DNA of 64,000 nt, taken from assembly GCF_900100625.1 (NCBI RefSeq), contig NZ_FMTY01000008.1:1-64000 (forward strand), given 5' to 3'. A model generated the notes under the pieces. The model was not told the DNA's origin and searched no databases. It was given only the letters and a program-made list of their open reading frames with translations. Source of the DNA: Flavobacterium saliperosum (GTDB lineage Bacteria; Bacteroidota; Bacteroidia; Flavobacteriales; Flavobacteriaceae). The translations under genes and the position numbers were made by a program. Positions 27,516-37,411 of this stretch are shown piece after piece; the first letter of the stretch is position 1, and every line of letters begins with the position of its first letter.

Positions 27516-28277
27516 TTATTTCAAACTTGCTTTTAAGAACTCTCTGTTCATACGCGCGATGTTTTCCAATGAAATTCCTTTCGGACATTCGATTTCACAG
27601 GCTCCCGTGTTTGTACAGTTTCCGAATCCTTCTTCATCCATCTGACGTACCATATTTAAAACACGGTTAGTGGCTTCCACTTTTCCTTGGGGTAACAACG
27701 CATATTGTGATACTTTTGCACCCACGAACAGCATGGCCGATCCGTTTTTACATGTAGCCACACAAGCACCACAGCCGATACAAGCAGCCGCTTCGAAAGC
27801 TTTATCCGCATCGTGTTTAGGAATTGGAGTTGCATTGGCATCGATGGTATTTCCGGAAGTGTTTACCGAAACGAAACCACCCGCTTGCTGGATTCTGTCG
27901 AACGCACTTCGGTCAACCACTAAATCCTTGATTACCGGGAACGCTTTACTTCTCCATGGTTCAATATAAATCGTATCACCATCGTTGAACATTCGCATGT
28001 GCAACTGACAGGTGGTAATTCCGGTATCCGGTCCGTGTGCACGCCCGTTGATGTATAGGGAACACATTCCGCAAATACCTTCACGACAATCGTGATCAAA
28101 GGCAACCGGTTCTTTTCTTTCGTTAATTAATTGCTCGTTCAATTGGTCTAACATCTCCAAAAACGAACTTGCAGTAGAAACATTATCCAACTTATAAGTT
28201 TCCATGCTCCCTTTTGATTTCGCGTTTTTCTGACGCCAAATTTTAAGGTTAATATTTATGTTTTTTGCTGCACTCAT
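27516..28277 (-). CDS. sdhB: Succinate dehydrogenase iron-sulfur subunit
   Basis: 253 residues from ATG 28277. The upstream start at 28307 would overlap sdhA, and [16 protein letters not shown] is the natural beginning. The 2Fe-2S cysteines lie in CREGICGMC, and the 4Fe-4S and 3Fe-4S cysteines in [11 protein letters not shown] and [12 protein letters not shown]. It carries electrons from the flavoprotein SdhA to the quinone site. Only 7 nt separate it from sdhA. Confidence 0.97.
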   Translation of the reverse strand: MSAAKNININLKIWRQKNAKSKGSMETYKLDNVSTASSFLEMLDQLNEQLINERKEPVAFDHDCREGICGMCSLYINGRAHGPDTGITTCQLHMRMFNDGDTIYIEPWRSKAFPVIKDLVVDRSAFDRIQQAGGFVSVNTSGNTIDANATPIPKHDADKAFEAAACIGCGACVATCKNGSAMLFVGAKVSQYALLPQGKVEATNRVLNMVRQMDEEGFGNCTNTGACEIECPKGISLENIARMNREFLKASLK

Positions 28278-28284
28278 AATTTTT

Positions 28285-30294
28285 CTATTTGTAATTTCTA
28301 GCTGCAATTTTAATTTCTTCGTATTTCAATTCTTCCTTGTGAAGCTCTTCTTTGCTGATATCATCGCCTTTGTATTCCCAGGCGCCAACAAATTTGAAGT
28401 TTTCGTCATCACGTAATGTTTCGCCTTCAGCATCTTGGTATTCCTCACGGAAGTGACCTCCACAAGATTCTTTACGCTGTAAAGCATCCATTGCCATTAA
28501 TTGCCCCAACTCGATAAAGTCAGCCACTCTTAATACTTTTTCCAATTCCGTATTAAACTCGTCGGCACTACCTGGTACATAAACATCGTTGTAGAAATCT
28601 TCCTTTAATTGCGCAATTTCGGTAATCGCTTCTTTTAATTGCGCTTCATTACGTCCCATTCCAACTTTATTCCACATAATCAAACCTAATTTTTTATGGA
28701 AATAATCAACCGATTTCGTACCGTTATTATTTAGGAATTTAGTGATGGTATCCTTAACTCTAGCTTCTGCTTCTAAGAATTCTGGAGAATCTGTTGGAAT
28801 TTTACCGGTACGGATTTCATCCGCTAAATAATTGGAAACCGTATAAGGCAATACGAAATAACCGTCAGCCAAACCTTGCATCAAAGCCGAAGCTCCCAAA
28901 CGGTTCGCGCCGTGGTCAGAGAAATTGGCTTCTCCAGCTACGAAGCAACCCGGAATGGTAGACTGCAAGTTATAATCCACCCATACCCCACCCATGGTGT
29001 AGTGTACCGCCGGATAAATTTTCATCGGAGTTTCGTATGGATTCTCATCGGTAATTTTCTGATACATGGTAAACAGGTTACCGTATTTTTCTTCCAACCA
29101 CTGTTTCCCTAAAGCGGTAATTTCTTCGGCAGAAGGATTGTGATTTCCTTTAGCATACGCGGCTTGTTTCCCTTTATTTTGAATTTCAGTAGAGAAATCT
29201 AAGTAAACTCCTTCATTGGTATCGTTAGCTTCAATTCCGTAACCGGCATCACAACGCTCTTTTGCTGCTCTGGAAGCTACGTCACGAGGTACTAAGTTAC
29301 CAAAAGCAGGGTATCTTCTTTCCAAATAGTAATCTCTGTCCTCTTCGGCGATTTGTGTTGGTTTTAATTTACCGGCACGAATGGCTTCCGCATCTTCTTT
29401 TTTCTTTGGCACCCAAATACGTCCCGAGTTACGTAACGATTCAGACATCAAGGTTAATTTTGACTGATTCGTTCCGTGAACCGGAATACAGGTTGGGTGA
29501 ATCTGCACATAACATGGATTAGCGAATAACGCCCCTTGCTTGTGGATTTTCCATCCGGCCGTTACGTTACTTCCCATGGCATTTGTAGATAAGAAATATA
29601 CATTCCCGTATCCTCCGGTGGCAATGATAACAGCATGCGCCGAATGTCTTTGGATTTCACCGGTGATTAAGTCACGAGCGATAATCCCACGCGCTTTTCC
29701 ATCTATCTTAACGATATCCAACATTTCGTGACGGTTGTACATTTTTACACGTCCCAATCCGATTTGTCTTGATAACGCTGAATATGCTCCTAACAATAAT
29801 TGTTGTCCCGTTTGTCCGGCAGCGTAAAAAGTACGTTGTACCTGTGTTCCACCAAACGATCGGTTATCTAACATTCCACCGTATTCGCGGGCAAAAGGAA
29901 CCCCTTGCGCCACACATTGGTCGATGATATTCCCAGACACTTCCGCTAAACGGTGAACGTTTGCCTCACGCGCACGATAGTCACCCCCTTTAATAGTATC
30001 ATAGAAAAGACGGTAAACACTGTCCCCATCATTTTGGTAGTTTTTAGCTGCATTCACTCCCCCCTGAGCCGCAATGGAATGCGCACGACGAGGAGAATCC
30101 TGAAAACAGAATGCTTTTACATTATACCCCATTTCGCCAAGAGACGCAGCAGCCGAGGCACCGGCCAAACCAGTTCCTACTACAATAATATCGATTTTTG
30201 GTCTATTATTCGGAGCAACTAATTTTAAGTGATTTTTATGATTGGTCCATTTTTGTGCAAGTGGTCCTTCTGGTATTTTAGAATCTAACTTCAT
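28285..30294 (-). CDS. sdhA: Succinate dehydrogenase flavoprotein subunit
   Basis: 669 residues. FAD motif [19 protein letters not shown], the flavin-linked His in [12 protein letters not shown], and the substrate domain with HPTCIPVHG and [11 protein letters not shown]. It oxidises succinate to fumarate, in the TCA cycle, or works in reverse. The length and the partner SdhC match the B-type enzyme seen in this phylum. It lies in the sdhC-sdhA-sdhB operon. Confidence 0.98.
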   Translation of the reverse strand: MKLDSKIPEGPLAQKWTNHKNHLKLVAPNNRPKIDIIVVGTGLAGASAAASLGEMGYNVKAFCFQDSPRRAHSIAAQGGVNAAKNYQNDGDSVYRLFYDTIKGGDYRAREANVHRLAEVSGNIIDQCVAQGVPFAREYGGMLDNRSFGGTQVQRTFYAAGQTGQQLLLGAYSALSRQIGLGRVKMYNRHEMLDIVKIDGKARGIIARDLITGEIQRHSAHAVIIATGGYGNVYFLSTNAMGSNVTAGWKIHKQGALFANPCYVQIHPTCIPVHGTNQSKLTLMSESLRNSGRIWVPKKKEDAEAIRAGKLKPTQIAEEDRDYYLERRYPAFGNLVPRDVASRAAKERCDAGYGIEANDTNEGVYLDFSTEIQNKGKQAAYAKGNHNPSAEEITALGKQWLEEKYGNLFTMYQKITDENPYETPMKIYPAVHYTMGGVWVDYNLQSTIPGCFVAGEANFSDHGANRLGASALMQGLADGYFVLPYTVSNYLADEIRTGKIPTDSPEFLEAEARVKDTITKFLNNNGTKSVDYFHKKLGLIMWNKVGMGRNEAQLKEAITEIAQLKEDFYNDVYVPGSADEFNTELEKVLRVADFIELGQLMAMDALQRKESCGGHFREEYQDAEGETLRDDENFKFVGAWEYKGDDISKEELHKEELKYEEIKIAARNYK

Positions 30295-30309
30295 ATATTT
30301 TGATGTTGA

Positions 30310-31161
30310 TTATTTAACAAAGTGAATGTAAACCGGAATAATAGCAAACAATAGCGGCACTATGATTGCGAATAATGTTCCGAAAGTCTTAATGGCAGGG
30401 GTAAATTTATTATTTACGCCCAACGATTGGAATGCACTTTGGAATCCGTGTAACAAATGGAAAGACAGGACTATCATTGCCAAAACATATAAAATGGTTG
30501 CAATCAATCCTGTTTTCGGATGTTGGAAGAAGGCAAAAGTGATTTTATGCAAATCCTTATATCCTTCACTAACTTTTATTTTCGCTTGTGTATTGAAAAA
30601 CTCGCGACCATTCTCAAGATAAATCTGCTGTCCATTCTGCGTTGCATCCTGCACGTTTTTACCCACAGATTCTACCGGAATATAGTTCCCCGAAGTGGTG
30701 TAATACAAATTCTGCTTCTGACCCATTGCCTCAACGGTAACAGCATAAACAGGCATATTCTTATCGAAATGCATCTTTGCCCAGAAGTTGACCATGTGTG
30801 TTACAATAAAAACCAAAATCAGTGTTCCCAAAACGGCCATATTTCTTGACGAGAAACTACTGTTTGCCGAAGGATTACTTTTCGCATAACCGATTGGTCT
30901 TGCCTTTACGTTTTGGTACGTTAACAAAACGCCGTCGATCGCATGAAATAAAATAGAGAAGTAGGTTACATAAGATAATAATTTTACCGCCGGATTGGAA
31001 GTCATAAACAACGCATACTGATTAAACTGTAATGCATCGCCAAAAATCAACTGAAGATTTCCGGCCAGGTGACCTGCCAAAAACAAGCATAAAAATAAAC
31101 CCGTAAGAGCCATCCAGTATTTTTTTACGATAGACGACTTTAAAAGTGCAGATTTTGCCAT
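30310..31161 (-). CDS. sdhC: Succinate dehydrogenase cytochrome b subunit
   Basis: 283 residues from ATG 31161 (MAKSALLKSSIVKKYWMAL). About five membrane helices; heme His candidates are in GHLAGNLQL, HAIDGVLL and HLLHGFQSAF. It anchors SdhAB and passes electrons to quinone. Between helices there is a periplasmic-side insert of about 70 residues (MHFDKNMPVYAV to GYKDLHKITF), long for the family in my memory. It has a strong promoter with TTTG and TATTTTTG upstream, and it is the first gene of the operon. Confidence 0.93.
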   Translation of the reverse strand: MAKSALLKSSIVKKYWMALTGLFLCLFLAGHLAGNLQLIFGDALQFNQYALFMTSNPAVKLLSYVTYFSILFHAIDGVLLTYQNVKARPIGYAKSNPSANSSFSSRNMAVLGTLILVFIVTHMVNFWAKMHFDKNMPVYAVTVEAMGQKQNLYYTTSGNYIPVESVGKNVQDATQNGQQIYLENGREFFNTQAKIKVSEGYKDLHKITFAFFQHPKTGLIATILYVLAMIVLSFHLLHGFQSAFQSLGVNNKFTPAIKTFGTLFAIIVPLLFAIIPVYIHFVK

Positions 31162-31200
31162 AGTATTTGTTTGAGTGTAATAGTTTTTAAAAAAGTGAAA

Positions 31201-31232
31201 CAAAAATAACGCTATTTCGCCTTATCCGCAAA
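31201..31232 (-). promoter_or_regulatory. Promoter for sdhC-sdhA-sdhB
   Basis: On the minus strand TTTG (31229-31232), a 20-nt spacer and TATTTTTG (31201-31208); the start codon is about 40 nt downstream. Confidence 0.75.
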
Positions 31233-31277
31233 CGTTTGTTGCTTATTTATAATGAATTTAAAATGCCTAATTTCAAA

Positions 31278-31312
31278 TAAAAAAGCCGCTTATGTCAAGC
31301 GGCTTTTTTATA
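31278..31312 (-). terminator. Terminator after the 31.3-32.2 kb lipoprotein gene
   Basis: Stem AAAAAGCCGCT/AGCGGCTTTTT with T runs on both sides, directly at the stop codon on the minus strand. Confidence 0.85.
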
Positions 31313-32191
31313 TCATTGGTAACTTGGAATCAATCCCCGAAGCCCCATATCCACGACATTTTCTCCTGCAGCCGGTTCATATTTACCGTCTGCGTTTACT
31401 TCCTGCCACTCAAAACTGTTATTTATGGATAGTGAAAGCGTCACCACAACATCCTGCGTTTCAGTTCCTGTAATCACCAGAGCATTGGCAAACTGACCGG
31501 TCACTACACATGATCCTGCCGGTATAGGTGACGTCGCCGCTAACGGATTAGGAACGGTGGTCGCGCCTGCGGGTGCCTGTCCGGATGTGGAATAGTTAAA
31601 ACCCTCCAAACCAAAAGCCCAATACCCCTGACTTCTGTTTCCGTTTACCGGAAAGGCATAGGCCCCAATATTGTGTGTGGTAATATAATTGTTGAAACCG
31701 ACAAAACTGGCCAAAGTCCCCACATAATCAGTCCCTGCACTTAAAACATTGATCTTATAATTCTGATACGACAATGAACAACGCACCCATTCGTAACTTC
31801 CTGCCGCAATACTTCGCAAAGGAATGGATAGAAACGCTTCTCCTTCACCCACTATTTTTGCTCTGCTGAAATCAATCGCGTTTGTTCCTCCGGCTGTCGT
31901 TTCTGCCGCACGGTATAAAATGGTTCCGCCTCCCAAAGCGGTGGTGGCTGTTGGCGCAAATTCAAGATAATGCGAGCTTATCGAATTAAAAACCGGAGAT
32001 TGTGCCGCACTCCCGACCGGAACCGTCGATGGCTGTCCCAAATTATTCAAACGAACCTGTGTAGGATCAAATTTAAACTTTACGATTAACTGCGGCTCTT
32101 GTGGCGTTATCACTTCTGTATCATCCTGATCCGTACAGGAAAGAAACACTACCGAAAAGAGCGCTAACGATAAAAACGTTTTAATATGCAT
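31313..32191 (-). CDS. Lipoprotein of unknown function
   Basis: 292 residues. Lipobox ending VFLSC (Cys19) after MHIKTFLSLALFS. The N-terminal part has VKFKFDPTQVRLNNLGQPS, then a beta-rich domain with two-strand hairpins (FLSIPLRSIAAGSYEW, SCVVTGQFANALVITG). The pattern resembles carbohydrate- or metal-binding surface lipoproteins of Bacteroidota, but no named family is certain. It ends at a strong terminator and stands alone between the sdh genes and pepP. Confidence 0.75.
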   Translation of the reverse strand: MHIKTFLSLALFSVVFLSCTDQDDTEVITPQEPQLIVKFKFDPTQVRLNNLGQPSTVPVGSAAQSPVFNSISSHYLEFAPTATTALGGGTILYRAAETTAGGTNAIDFSRAKIVGEGEAFLSIPLRSIAAGSYEWVRCSLSYQNYKINVLSAGTDYVGTLASFVGFNNYITTHNIGAYAFPVNGNRSQGYWAFGLEGFNYSTSGQAPAGATTVPNPLAATSPIPAGSCVVTGQFANALVITGTETQDVVVTLSLSINNSFEWQEVNADGKYEPAAGENVVDMGLRGLIPSYQ

Positions 32192-32372
32192 AATCTTCCT
32201 ATTTTATAAAATAAACCATTTCATTTTTGTGCTAATAAACATATAATGAACGATAATCAAACACAATATATTGCAAAATTTTAAAATAGCACAAAAAAAT
32301 CAAACCGAATAAACACTTTTGCCTTTAAAGTTCCTAAATTTGAATTCTTATTATTCTATAAACCATTTCATC

Positions 32373-33665
32373 ATGAAATACCATCAGATAGACCGTGATT
32401 TATTCGTCAAAAACAGAAGTAAATTCATGGCGCAAATGAAGCCGAAAAGTGTTGCTGTTTTCAATTCCAACGACATTTATCCTGTTTCGGCCGACAGTAC
32501 GTTGCCTTTCGCACAACACCGTGATATTTTCTATCTATCCGGAGTAGACCAGGAAGAAAGCATCATATTGCTTTTCCCGGATGCTCCCTATGAAAATCTG
32601 AAAGAAATTTTGTTCTTAAAAGAAACCAACGAACACATTGCGGTTTGGGAAGGCGAAAAACTAACCAAAGAACGCGCGTTTGAAGTATCGGGAGTTCGCA
32701 CGGTAATCTGGCTGCAGGATTTCCATAAAACGCTGAAAGAAATCATGGCGTATGCCGACACGATTTACATCAACACCAACGAACATTACCGTGCCACGAT
32801 TGAAACGGAAACCCGCGAAGCCCGTTTTATCAAATGGTGGAAAGAAAATTATCCGGCTCATAAGGTGGAGAAATCGAATCCTATTTTACAGCGTTTGCGT
32901 TCCATTAAAGAAAGCGAAGAAATCGATTTGATCCAAAACGCGTGTACCATTACCGAAAAAGGATTCCGTCGCGTACTTTCGTTCGTAAAACCAAACGTAA
33001 CTGAGTATGAAATCGAAGCCGAATTTGCTCACGAATTCCTAAGAAATCGTTCCAAAGGTTTTGCCTACACTCCGATTATCGCCTCCGGAAACAACGCCAA
33101 TGTTTTGCATTATATAGAAAACAACCAGCAATGTAAAGCCGGTGATTTACTGCTTTTGGATGTGGGTGCCGAATATGCCAATTATTCGAGCGACATGACC
33201 CGGACCATTCCGGTTTCCGGTCGTTTTTCCGACAGACAGAAAGAAGTGTACAATGCCGTTTTACGTGTGAAAAACGAAGCTACCAAAATGCTGGTTCCCG
33301 GAAATTTCTGGAAACAGTATCATGTGGAAGTAGGCAAAATCATGACCTCCGAGTTATTAGGCCTAGGACTGATTGACAAAGCTGATGTACAAAACGAAAA
33401 TCCGGACTGGCCGGCCTATAAAAAATATTTCATGCACGGCACGTCGCACCACATGGGACTGGATACGCACGATTACGGCTTACTGCACGAACCGATGCAG
33501 GCGAATATGGTATTTACCGTGGAACCGGGCATTTACATTCCTGCAGAAGGTTTCGGAATCCGTTTGGAAGATGATGTGGTGATTCAGGACAACGGCGAAC
33601 CGTTCAACTTAATGCGCAACATTCCGATTGAAACTGACGAAATTGAGAGTCTGATGAATGCTTAA
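32373..33665 (+). CDS. pepP: Aminopeptidase P family protein
   Basis: 430 residues from ATG 32373 (MKYHQIDRDLFVKNRSKFM); the frame allows 18 more codons upstream. N-terminal creatinase-like domain and C-terminal pita-bread (M24) domain. Metal ligands are visible: Asp in LLLDVGAEYANYSSDM (two Asp), His in MHGTSHHMGLD, Glu in TVEPGIYIP and RLEDDVV. Family members cleave X-Pro bonds from peptide N-termini. A terminator follows at 33692. Confidence 0.93.
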   Translation: MKYHQIDRDLFVKNRSKFMAQMKPKSVAVFNSNDIYPVSADSTLPFAQHRDIFYLSGVDQEESIILLFPDAPYENLKEILFLKETNEHIAVWEGEKLTKERAFEVSGVRTVIWLQDFHKTLKEIMAYADTIYINTNEHYRATIETETREARFIKWWKENYPAHKVEKSNPILQRLRSIKESEEIDLIQNACTITEKGFRRVLSFVKPNVTEYEIEAEFAHEFLRNRSKGFAYTPIIASGNNANVLHYIENNQQCKAGDLLLLDVGAEYANYSSDMTRTIPVSGRFSDRQKEVYNAVLRVKNEATKMLVPGNFWKQYHVEVGKIMTSELLGLGLIDKADVQNENPDWPAYKKYFMHGTSHHMGLDTHDYGLLHEPMQANMVFTVEPGIYIPAEGFGIRLEDDVVIQDNGEPFNLMRNIPIETDEIESLMNA

Positions 33666-33691
33666 TTTAGAGCTTAGATTATTGAAAATAG

Positions 33692-33730
33692 AGAAAAGAC
33701 GGTTTGCGAAAGTGAACCGTCTTTTCTTTT
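33692..33730 (+). terminator. Terminator after pepP
   Basis: Stem AAAAGACGGTT/AACCGTCTTTT followed by a T run. Confidence 0.85.
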
Positions 33731-33765
33731 TAGAGCAAAAAATTCTTTTGTTGCCAACTAAACAG

Positions 33766-33773
33766 TATTTTTG
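33766..33773 (+). promoter_or_regulatory. -7 element for the alpha/beta hydrolase gene
   Basis: TATTTTTG overlaps the TTG start candidate at 33771, which helps to place the real start at the downstream GTG 33798. Confidence 0.55.
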
Positions 33774-33797
33774 ACTCTGAAAACCGTAACTGCGACT

Positions 33798-34583
33798 GTG
33801 AGTAAATTCATTCTTCATAAAAACACCAAAATTGCCTATTCCGAAACCGGAAAAGGAACTGCTCTTGTCCTGCTACACGGATTTCTGGAAAACGCCACCA
33901 TGTGGGATTTTTACCTTGATTCTTTTTCAAAGAAATACCGTATCATCACTATTGACCTGTTGGGTCACGGGAAAACCGAATGCATGGGTTACATTCACAC
34001 CATGGAAGATATGGCTGATGCGGTTCATGCCGTTTTACACGAGTTACGCATCCGAAAAGCCATTTTTGTGGGACATTCCATGGGAGGCTATGTTGCTTTG
34101 GCTTTCGCAGAAATGTATCCGGATAACGTAAAGGGTTTAGTACTGTTAAACTCAACCTCCCGTGCCGACAGCGACGAACGAAAATTAAATCGCGATAGGG
34201 CGATTATCTGTGTTAAAAAAGATTATTCCGCATTCATCCGCATGTCGATAGCGAATTTGTTCAGTGAAGATAACCGTGAAAAACTGACCGAAGAGATTGA
34301 AAGTGTGAAACTGGAAGCGCTTAAAACGCCGCTTCAGGGAATCGTAGCCGCTTTGGAAGGCATGAAAACACGGAACGACCGTGAAGTGCTATTGCATTTT
34401 GCTCCCTATCCTATTATGCTGATTTTAGGCCAAAAAGATCCGGTGCTCAATTACGATGAAAGTAAGGAACAGATTGTCGGAACGGAAGTCCGATTCGTTT
34501 CGTTTCCGGACGGACACATGAGTCACATCGAAAACAAAGACAAACTGGGAAAAGTGTTGTTGGATTTTTTTAAAAGTGTTTAA
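33798..34583 (+). CDS. Alpha/beta hydrolase
   Basis: 261 residues from GTG 33798. An upstream TTG (33771) lies inside a TATTTTTG promoter box and so is less likely. Nucleophile Ser in GHSMGGYVALA, the oxyanion region LLHGFLENATMWD, Asp in LILGQKDPVL and His in DGHMSHIENK form the triad. The substrate is not evident. Its 3' end overlaps the convergent AddB-like gene by 4 bp. Confidence 0.85.
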   Translation: MSKFILHKNTKIAYSETGKGTALVLLHGFLENATMWDFYLDSFSKKYRIITIDLLGHGKTECMGYIHTMEDMADAVHAVLHELRIRKAIFVGHSMGGYVALAFAEMYPDNVKGLVLLNSTSRADSDERKLNRDRAIICVKKDYSAFIRMSIANLFSEDNREKLTEEIESVKLEALKTPLQGIVAALEGMKTRNDREVLLHFAPYPIMLILGQKDPVLNYDESKEQIVGTEVRFVSFPDGHMSHIENKDKLGKVLLDFFKSV

Positions 34584-37342
34584 TCCAATTTTTCTTCAAA
34601 AGAAACTTCCGGATTTAGCATTTCATTAATAAGTGCAATGACTTCCGTTTTAAAAGCATCCAAAACTTCTGGAGTTATTACCACATCCACATTTTTATCT
34701 TCCTTGATTCCAAAAGGCAAAAATCCTGCTTTCATGTTTTTGAAGGAAATAATTCCGGCTTCCATTTCCATGCCGTTGGTTTGTTGCTCGTACATGAATG
34801 CATAGCACAACAACTGGATAATCTTATCGTTTTTGATGTCTAAGGTCAAGCCGGTCCAGTCTTTCAGCTGCACGCTTTTAAGTTCCACTTTCCCGGTTTT
34901 ATAATCGATGATGCGTATTTTTCCGTTGCGTTGTTCGATTCGGTCTACATTACCCGCGATTTTTACCGGATAAGGCAAACGGGCGTCTTCCAAGGTACGA
35001 TCCAATGAAATTTCTAGAGCGAGTACTTTTACCTCATCACCGTTTTCAATCCGTTTCTTTTCTTCATTCAGAAAATTGAACACATTACGCTTGGCCACTT
35101 CAAAAGCCAAAAGGTTTTTTCCTTTCCTGATTTCCCCTTCTTTGTAAACCTCACGGAATTGCTTTTCGACTTCACCATTCGCTTTGGAGAGCATTTCCGC
35201 AATTTTTTCAACAGACAGAAATTGGCCTACAAACGGTTTGTACAACTCTTCCAAAACCCCGTGAATAATGGTTCCCAGCGTATTCAAGGCAATATTTTCC
35301 TCCACTTCTTCCACTTCCGAAATACGCAACACGCGCTGATTGTAAAACTGTATCGGATTTCGGATATAACTCGTTAATCCCGAAGGCGAAAACCCTTTTC
35401 CTGTAGCGATTTCCTGCAGTCGTTCCATTACCCTTTCGGATTTTGGCACCACAATCGGTTCGTAGGCCTTGTCCGGCAAATAGGCATTGTAAATCTGATG
35501 CGTGATGGTATGATTTGGTTGTTTCTCAATTTCCAGTTGTGTTATGAAACGGCTTTTCTCTCCCGCATCCAACCCTTCGCTTTCGGTATTGTACAACAAA
35601 TAAATATTCTTGGCGCGCAACAACAAGTGATAAAAATGATAACAATAAATCGCATCTTTCTCTTTGTAGGTTGGCAGTCCCAATTCGCGTTTCACATCAT
35701 ACGGAATAAAGGAATTCATCGATTTACCCGCCGGAAACACCCCTTCGTTCATAGACGTAATGATTACGTTTTCGAAATCGAGCACGCGACTTTCCAACAC
35801 ACCCATAACCTGCAGTCCGGAAAGCGGTTCGCCTTCAAAGGAAACTTCAGCCAAATCGACAATCTGTTTGTAAATCGTATGCAACATCGCCACCGAATCG
35901 ATTCGGTTGTATTTTTCCTGATAATTGATCAGTTTGTTAATCGTCTTAAAAATGGAATACAGAAAAGCTTTGGCTACTTTGTCTTCTTCCGAATCGTTAC
36001 CTAAAAAAGATTTTATGGAAAGGATAATTCTCGACAGCCGATTCAAAACAGAAACCGCATCATTCTCCCAACGCTCAAACAGGAGTTGAAACAGTTCGGA
36101 TGCATCCTGATTGAGTTCGAGGAATTTTTTCTGTGATAAGAAAGTGATGTTGTTCTGATTGATAATGCGAATCACGGCAGCAGCATTGTTATAAGGCTCC
36201 ACCAAAGGATGCGTGAGAATATCCAGGACTTCTTTGTAATAAAACGTATAGCTTTTTTCACTACGCTGGATCGCATTGGCATGTAACTTAAACAATTTGC
36301 TGACTAAAATCTGGGCAGGATTATTTTTACTGCTGTAGCCCATGGTGATATTCAGACTCTGGACGGTGTTTGGCAAAGCATAAAGTGCCGGAATCAGTAG
36401 GTTTTCTTCTCCAAGCACCAAAGCCGTTGTATCCAGACTCTGGCCGTTATTCTGAATTTGTTCAACAATCTTTCCTGCAATTTTAGCCTGTCCTATCGTT
36501 TTGGGCGTCCCTATGATTTGGATGTTCTTCTCTTTGCCGAACTCATTGACAATCCATTCGAAAGGCTGGGTGGTGTATTGTTTCCATTCTTTCTGGAATC
36601 GACGAATGAACAAACCGGCATCATGATGCCCGTCTTTAAGAAATACCGCATCAATATCCCAATAAATTTTTGCCTGTTCGTTGAATAACAATTGCTGTAT
36701 AATTTTTTCCTCGGCCTGATTCAACGCGTTAAAACCGGCAAAAATGAGTCTTTTACCTGCCAGCGCTTCGGAAAAATGCTGTAAGTTATCAACGGCTTCC
36801 CGATAAATCAACCCCTGATAGCCAAAACCTTTATTTTTTAAATGCGCGTATAATGTTTCATAATACTCCGGCAGGCGGCTCCAGAATTCCAGATGATTGT
36901 CAATTAAAACCGTGGTTTCAGAAGGTTGCAAATCCCAACGTTTCAGGACTTCGATATCCTTGAGATACGAAAAAACGTGAGATGGTTTTAAAAGATAGCG
37001 GTCAATTTCATTAAAATCCTGCAACAAGGTTTTACCCCAGTTGGCAAACAAATCAAATTCCTGTTGTTTTTCAACAGGGGTTACCGAAAGGTAAACATTG
37101 TAAAATTCGAAAAGCAATTCCACCGGATCAATGGCTCTGATTCCCGCCACATCCTGAATGAAATCTTCGATACTGATAATGCTCGGAGCAAAGACCGTTT
37201 GATTCAATTGTCCCTTCAGCGCTTCCAAAAGGAAAACGCGGGCTCTTTTATTGGGTAATATTATGGTAATTTCCGAAAGGGAGGTTCCGAAATCAGAAAC
37301 GATTTGATGGCTTAATTTATCGAGGAAAGAAAAATGTGTCAT
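34580..37342 (-). CDS. AddB-like PD-(D/E)XK nuclease family protein
   Basis: 920 residues from ATG 37342. N-terminal helicase-like fold (ILPNKRARVFLLEALK) without a Walker A motif, and a C-terminal RecB-like nuclease domain with GNVDRIEQRNGKIRIIDYKT. The family pairs with an AddA-like helicase to process DNA double-strand breaks for RecA. At the position where Bacillus AddB has a Cys of the iron-sulfur cluster (P-x-FYx after a Cys), the sequence here reads SYIRNPIQFY; I see no Cys group typical of that cluster. The partner gene is about 2.8 kb upstream, not adjacent. Confidence 0.8.
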   Translation of the reverse strand: MTHFSFLDKLSHQIVSDFGTSLSEITIILPNKRARVFLLEALKGQLNQTVFAPSIISIEDFIQDVAGIRAIDPVELLFEFYNVYLSVTPVEKQQEFDLFANWGKTLLQDFNEIDRYLLKPSHVFSYLKDIEVLKRWDLQPSETTVLIDNHLEFWSRLPEYYETLYAHLKNKGFGYQGLIYREAVDNLQHFSEALAGKRLIFAGFNALNQAEEKIIQQLLFNEQAKIYWDIDAVFLKDGHHDAGLFIRRFQKEWKQYTTQPFEWIVNEFGKEKNIQIIGTPKTIGQAKIAGKIVEQIQNNGQSLDTTALVLGEENLLIPALYALPNTVQSLNITMGYSSKNNPAQILVSKLFKLHANAIQRSEKSYTFYYKEVLDILTHPLVEPYNNAAAVIRIINQNNITFLSQKKFLELNQDASELFQLLFERWENDAVSVLNRLSRIILSIKSFLGNDSEEDKVAKAFLYSIFKTINKLINYQEKYNRIDSVAMLHTIYKQIVDLAEVSFEGEPLSGLQVMGVLESRVLDFENVIITSMNEGVFPAGKSMNSFIPYDVKRELGLPTYKEKDAIYCYHFYHLLLRAKNIYLLYNTESEGLDAGEKSRFITQLEIEKQPNHTITHQIYNAYLPDKAYEPIVVPKSERVMERLQEIATGKGFSPSGLTSYIRNPIQFYNQRVLRISEVEEVEENIALNTLGTIIHGVLEELYKPFVGQFLSVEKIAEMLSKANGEVEKQFREVYKEGEIRKGKNLLAFEVAKRNVFNFLNEEKKRIENGDEVKVLALEISLDRTLEDARLPYPVKIAGNVDRIEQRNGKIRIIDYKTGKVELKSVQLKDWTGLTLDIKNDKIIQLLCYAFMYEQQTNGMEMEAGIISFKNMKAGFLPFGIKEDKNVDVVITPEVLDAFKTEVIALINEMLNPEVSFEEKLD

Positions 37343-37358
37343 ACCATAAAAATAAAAA

Positions 37359-37385
37359 AAACGTCCCGATAAATCGGGACGTTTC
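37359..37385 (-). terminator. Terminator after the OmpA-like gene
   Basis: Perfect stem AAACGTCCCGAT/ATCGGGACGTTT with short loop; A and T runs on either side. Confidence 0.9.
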
Positions 37386-37411
37386 AATATTTATTTGATT
37401 GTTTGGCTAGA

